Part shown: positions 62,536 through 64,000 of the stretch, piece after piece
How positions within the stretch are numbered: position 1 is the stretch's first letter
How the letters are laid out: every line of letters starts with the position of its first letter
Translations under genes and position numbers: made by a program
NCBI RefSeq assembly: GCF_000420345.1
Contig: NZ_ATUT01000007.1
Span: forward strand, 1-64,000
Source of the DNA: Faecalicoccus pleomorphus DSM 20574
Lineage (GTDB): Bacteria; Bacillota_I; Bacilli_A; Erysipelotrichales; Erysipelotrichaceae
Length of the DNA: 64,000 nt
Direction of reading: 5' to 3'
The notes under the pieces: model-generated
What the model saw: only the letters and a program-made list of their open reading frames with translations
What the model was told of the DNA's origin: nothing
Databases searched by the model: none

Positions 62536-63219
62536 TTATCTGACCATTTTGTCAAACGCATCTTTAGCCGCCAGCTGCTCGGCTTTTTTCTTTGTCGAGC
62601 TTGTTCCGGTTCCCAACAATATATCATCCAAATATACACCCATCGTAAATGTCGGAGCGTTGCTTGGCCCAATTTCCTGCAGACAGCGATATTGAATGGT
62701 CTTACGTGTATCTGCCTGAATGACTTCCTGTAAATGGGTTTTATAATCCTTTACATCTTCACTTTTTTCTGCCTTGAACAAAGGAGACATATGCTCTTTT
62801 AAGATCGCATCGCAGGCACCATAGCCTTGGTCAATATAAATAGCACCCAGACAGGCCTCAAATTGATCCGCTAAAATACTGGCACGATGGCGTCCTCCAT
62901 TTTTTTCTTCACCAACACCAAGCTTTAAATATTCATACCAGCCCAGCTTCTGATTTAACTTCGCCAGGGTTGCTTCACAAACCGTTTGAGCACGCAAGGT
63001 TGTCATTTGCCCTTCCCGCATGATCGGCTCCATATGAAACAACTGATCTGCACTCCATATCTGTAAGACCGCATCGCCCATAAACTCCAGGCGCTCATTA
63101 TCCTTGCCTTTTTTATGATGCTCATTGGCATAGCTTGAATGTGTACAGGCTTCCTGATAAATTTGCGGATCCTTTATCTGAAATCCATTTTCTGTCATCC
63201 ATTCTGTAAATTCTTTCAT
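62536..63219 (-). CDS. rnc: Ribonuclease III
   Basis: RNase III, 227 residues, cuts double-stranded RNA in rRNA processing. The signature NERLEFMGDAVLQ and second metal region ADQFEACLGAIYID are intact; a C-terminal dsRNA-binding domain (YKTHLQEVIQ, GPSNAPTFTMGVYLDD, KKAEQLAAKDAF) follows. ATG 63219 overlaps the coaD stop (ATGA) with AAGGTG upstream; earlier in-frame starts lie inside coaD. It ends 11 bases before polC. Usual neighbours (smc, acpP) are missing here. Confidence 0.96.
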   Translation of the reverse strand: MKEFTEWMTENGFQIKDPQIYQEACTHSSYANEHHKKGKDNERLEFMGDAVLQIWSADQLFHMEPIMREGQMTTLRAQTVCEATLAKLNQKLGWYEYLKLGVGEEKNGGRHRASILADQFEACLGAIYIDQGYGACDAILKEHMSPLFKAEKSEDVKDYKTHLQEVIQADTRKTIQYRCLQEIGPSNAPTFTMGVYLDDILLGTGTSSTKKKAEQLAAKDAFDKMVR

Positions 63220-63692
63220 CTTTTCACCTTCTCTAAATCTTGCCATACACATTCCGGCACCATATGGGATACATCTTGTCCGTACCGAAGCAGTTCACGA
63301 ACATTAGAGCTGGAACAATACAGATGTGCCGGATCGCTCATCAAAAATACTGTTTCGATCTCCGGCGCCATTTGATGATTCATCGCTTCCATATTCTGCT
63401 CATATTGAAAATCGATAGAGTTACGCAATCCGCGAACCAAAACTCTGGCACCTTCTTTTCTACAAGCTTCTACGACCAAGCCTGTCTGTATGGCACAACG
63501 CACATTTTTTAAGTGAGATGTTGCCTGTTTGATCCAATACATCCGCTGTTCCTTAGGAAACTGCTCTTTCTTTTCACTGTTTACGGATACAAAGACAATC
63601 ACTTCCTCAAAAATACCGGCAGCTCTTTCAATTATATCTATATGGCCTTTGGTCAAAGGATCAAAGGTTCCGCAAAAACAAGCTTTTGTCAT
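63216..63692 (-). CDS. coaD: Phosphopantetheine adenylyltransferase
   Basis: CoaD, 158 residues, makes dephospho-CoA from ATP and phosphopantetheine. CGTFDPLTKGHIDII holds the nucleotidyltransferase T/HxGH-type motif, EACRKEGARVLVRGLRNSID-type substrate strand (VLVRGLRNSIDFQYE) follows, and SSSNVRELLRYGQDVS is the family C-terminal motif. Overlaps rsmD upstream and rnc downstream by four bases each. The pairing rsmD-coaD is standard in Firmicutes. Confidence 0.97.
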   Translation of the reverse strand: MTKACFCGTFDPLTKGHIDIIERAAGIFEEVIVFVSVNSEKKEQFPKEQRMYWIKQATSHLKNVRCAIQTGLVVEACRKEGARVLVRGLRNSIDFQYEQNMEAMNHQMAPEIETVFLMSDPAHLYCSSSNVRELLRYGQDVSHMVPECVWQDLEKVKR

Positions 63693-64000
63693 GATTTGGT
63701 TTCCTTTCTATAATACGTTATTTTTGTATCCCGATATGTTTTTTCTTTATATTTATAAAAATGACCTACCTGATCCGGCCAAGTTTGTGTGGCAAGGCTT
63801 TCAATAACCACGTGTCCATCTTCATTGACCAGATTGTAAGAATCCAGTGCTTCCAATAGCTTCATATTTTCTTCTTTTTTATAAGGTGGATCGACATAGA
63901 CCAAATCAAATGTCGTTTGCAGCTGTGATAAAACAGAAAAGATATTTCCCGAAATCACCTTAACTTGATCCGATACACCCAGATTTTTGACATTGGTGCG
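63689..64000 (-). CDS. rsmD: 16S rRNA (guanine966-N2)-methyltransferase RsmD, 3' part
   Basis: The frame is open to the last base of the window, so only the last 103 codons are seen. The catalytic motif appears as LVYVDPPYKKEEN (DPPY), and the C-terminal end TKITYYRKE matches RsmD. It modifies N2 of G966 in 16S rRNA by SAM. The SAM-binding first half is outside the window. Coupled to coaD by an ATGA overlap. Confidence 0.92.
   Translation of the reverse strand, partial: RTNVKNLGVSDQVKVISGNIFSVLSQLQTTFDLVYVDPPYKKEENMKLLEALDSYNLVNEDGHVVIESLATQTWPDQVGHFYKYKEKTYRDTKITYYRKETKS

Overview
The window looks like a chromosome segment of a Gram-positive Bacillota, most likely one of the Erysipelotrichia (inference). 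The sequence evidence is a Gram-positive type PolC (DnaQ exonuclease inserted in the PHP region), an mraZ-rsmH-ftsL-PBP-ftsA-ftsZ division cluster, LytR-CpsA-Psr enzymes, PASTA-type penicillin-binding protein, LctP lactate permease and many PTS genes. Base composition is moderately AT-rich. Almost everything is on the minus strand; only five stretches read on the plus strand (flavin reductase, MATE remnant, XRE regulator, lactate permease and one small PTS-linked protein).

Layout. 1-7071 is a surface-polysaccharide locus: a membrane NDP-sugar 4,6-dehydratase, then an overlapping string of initiating sugar transferase, epimerase and three glycosyltransferases, followed by an isochorismatase-like hydrolase and a cut-off unknown gene with a folded leader. 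7200-9465 is a plus-strand island with a flavin reductase, a broken MATE efflux gene behind an attenuator-like leader, and an XRE regulator. 9501-16171 continues the envelope theme: two tandem LCP enzymes, a two-domain glycosyltransferase and a left-handed beta-helix protein. 16226-23050 is the division cluster, preceded by four MraZ-type boxes with an exact 10-bp period. 23274-33100 is mixed housekeeping (lactate permease, MscL, dipeptidase, HAD phosphatase, enolase, U32 protein, DtxR-type regulator).

33119-38328 is a branched-chain amino-acid ABC importer (livK-HMGF) ending with a CBS-ACT sensor protein. 38470-42198 is a tight operon ispF-dtd-folD-DUF951-ychF-M50 protease. 42269-48351 carries two secreted NlpC/P60-like hydrolases around tpiA-pgk and glyA-rlmH. 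48559-57277 is a nucleoside and PTS region: yczE-like/deoD/deoB, and a lactose/cellobiose-type PTS operon (IIC, PRD regulator, IIB, IIA) that ends with an unusual 202-residue protein and a second purine nucleoside phosphorylase. A close paralogue of the 202-residue protein is transcribed divergently from the same control region. 57366-64000 holds a Fic AMPylase with an N-terminal inhibitory motif, polC, rnc, coaD and the cut-off rsmD.

The most notable items are the pair of stand-alone 202-residue proteins (resembling the C-terminal part of MgsA/RarA) tied to a PTS and a nucleoside phosphorylase, the MraZ boxes, the MATE pseudogene with its leader, the binding-protein-like domain fused into both LCP proteins, and several terminators that carry the promoter of the next gene. 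No tRNA, rRNA, CRISPR array or intact insertion sequence was seen.
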